Shown here: positions 63,380 through 64,000 of the stretch, piece after piece
How the letters are laid out: every line of letters begins with the position of its first letter
Numbering within the stretch: the stretch's first letter is position 1
Assembly: GCF_035989885.1 (NCBI RefSeq)
Contig: NZ_CP108518.1
Location: 3,640,501 to 3,704,500 of the forward strand
Source of the DNA: Streptomyces sp. NBC_01232
GTDB taxonomy: Bacteria; Actinomycetota; Actinomycetes; Streptomycetales; Streptomycetaceae
Length of the DNA stretch: 64,000 nucleotides
Direction: 5' to 3'
The notes under the pieces: model-generated
Told to the model about the DNA's origin: nothing
Database searches by the model: none
What the model saw: the letters and a program-made list of their open reading frames with translations, nothing else
Made by a program: the position numbers and the translations under genes

Positions 63380-64000
63380 ATGACCACTCCGAGTGACGCT
63401 CCGACCGAAAACGCGATGCGCCGCGCGCTCCGGCGGGCCCGCGACGGCGTCGCGCTCGACGCGACCGAGGCGGCCGTACTCCTCCAGGCGCGCGGCGAGG
63501 ACCTGAGGGACCTCGCCGCCTCCGCCGCACGGGTGAGGGACGCCGGGCTCGCCGCCGCCGGGCGGCCCGGCGTCATCACGTACTCCCGCAAGGTCTTCAT
63601 CCCCCTCACCCGCCTCTGCCGCGACAGGTGCCACTACTGCACCTTCGTCACCGTCCCCGGAAAGCTGCGCAAGAGCGGCCACGGGATGTACCTCTCCCCC
63701 GACGAGGTCCTCGACATCGCCCGCCAGGGCGCCGCGATGGGCTGCAAGGAAGCGCTCTTCACCCTCGGCGACCGCCCCGAGGACCGCTGGCCCGAGGCCC
63801 GCGAGTGGCTCGACGCGCACGGCTACGACGACACCCTCGCCTACGTGCGCGCCATGGCGATCCGCGTCCTGGAGGAGACCGGCCTGCTGCCGCACCTCAA
63901 CCCGGGCGTCATGTCCTGGTCCGATCTCCAGCGCCTCAAGCCGGTCGCGCCGAGCATGGGCATGATGCTGGAGACCACCGCCACCCGCCTGTGGTCCGAG
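63380..64000 (+). CDS. fbiC: FO synthase (coenzyme F420 biosynthesis), N-terminal part
   Basis: The frame runs off the right edge. The 207 residues present are the CofG half of FbiC: radical [11 protein letters not shown] (C80, C84, C87) with the [14 protein letters not shown] lead, then [17 protein letters not shown] and HLNPGVMSW. FbiC makes the deazaflavin chromophore FO from tyrosine and a pyrimidine. A DDN-type F420 enzyme lies at 46898. The ATG at 63380 has no strong ribosome binding site, so it may be leaderless. Confidence 0.95.
   Translation, partial: MTTPSDAPTENAMRRALRRARDGVALDATEAAVLLQARGEDLRDLAASAARVRDAGLAAAGRPGVITYSRKVFIPLTRLCRDRCHYCTFVTVPGKLRKSGHGMYLSPDEVLDIARQGAAMGCKEALFTLGDRPEDRWPEAREWLDAHGYDDTLAYVRAMAIRVLEETGLLPHLNPGVMSWSDLQRLKPVAPSMGMMLETTATRLWSE

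Noticed and set aside
1..64000. CRISPR array or rRNA operon
   Set aside because: No regularly spaced direct repeats with unique spacers and no rRNA-like sequence were noticed.

Overview
The window is high-GC actinobacterial DNA and looks like a chromosomal arm of a Streptomyces or close relative. The evidence is the strong third-position GC bias, GTG starts with GGAGG-type ribosome binding sites, and typical families: a Scr1-type XRE regulator paired with DUF397, GPP34, amphi-Trp, a remnant of a gamma-butyrolactone-receptor-like regulator, and the start of a coenzyme F420 FO synthase. All assignments come from reading the sequence; no database search was run.

Layout. 1-2351: the 5' end of a thiolase, a divergent TetR regulator, a chimeric pseudogene ending in a butyrolactone-receptor-like C terminus, and a small lipoprotein. 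2514-7738: a minus-strand cassette of NB-ARC/TPR membrane protein, 63-residue peptide, FxsB-like radical SAM/SPASM maturase, GNAT acetyltransferase and a CxxC protein. This looks like an uncharacterised RiPP locus. 8064-10359: a beta-propeller-like lipoprotein and a decayed copy of the NB-ARC gene. 10360-25747: a DNA-processing and probable defence island. It holds a Zn-hook SMC/RecN-like ATPase, a small HEPN-like protein and a HelD-like helicase on the minus strand. Divergently there is an HTH-N6-adenine methylase with a specificity-like C terminus, then a complete type I restriction-modification operon (hsdM, hsdS, hsdR). 25827-29466: an EcsC-like protein, a Ser/Thr kinase with a TPR-like tail, gene fragments and a small AT-rich membrane protein.

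29836-40763: two divergent giant secreted proteins, an RHS polymorphic-toxin-like protein and a LamG/ricin-lectin protein. 40838-46596: a Nudix-like ORF, an XRE regulator, two winged-helix-like proteins, and an overlapping pair of a degenerate tyrosine-recombinase-like protein and an IS4-like DDE transposase. These are followed by a 16-bp hairpin and tRNA-Arg(CCT), a classic integration neighbourhood.

46898-64000: more chromosomal content. It includes an F420-type reductase fused to hemerythrin, a sensor histidine kinase, a large polytopic membrane protein, a D-Ala-D-Ala carboxypeptidase with a repetitive cytoplasmic tail, GPP34, Scr1/DUF397, a PLP aminotransferase, amphi-Trp plus a membrane protein, a DAG-kinase-like lipid kinase, an SDR and the start of fbiC.

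The strongest candidates for something undescribed are the 63-aa peptide/radical SAM/NB-ARC cassette, the ATPase/HEPN-like/HelD-like plus HTH-methylase module, the recombinase-like/DDE pair by the tRNA, and the GarA-like phosphosite repeats in the carboxypeptidase tail.
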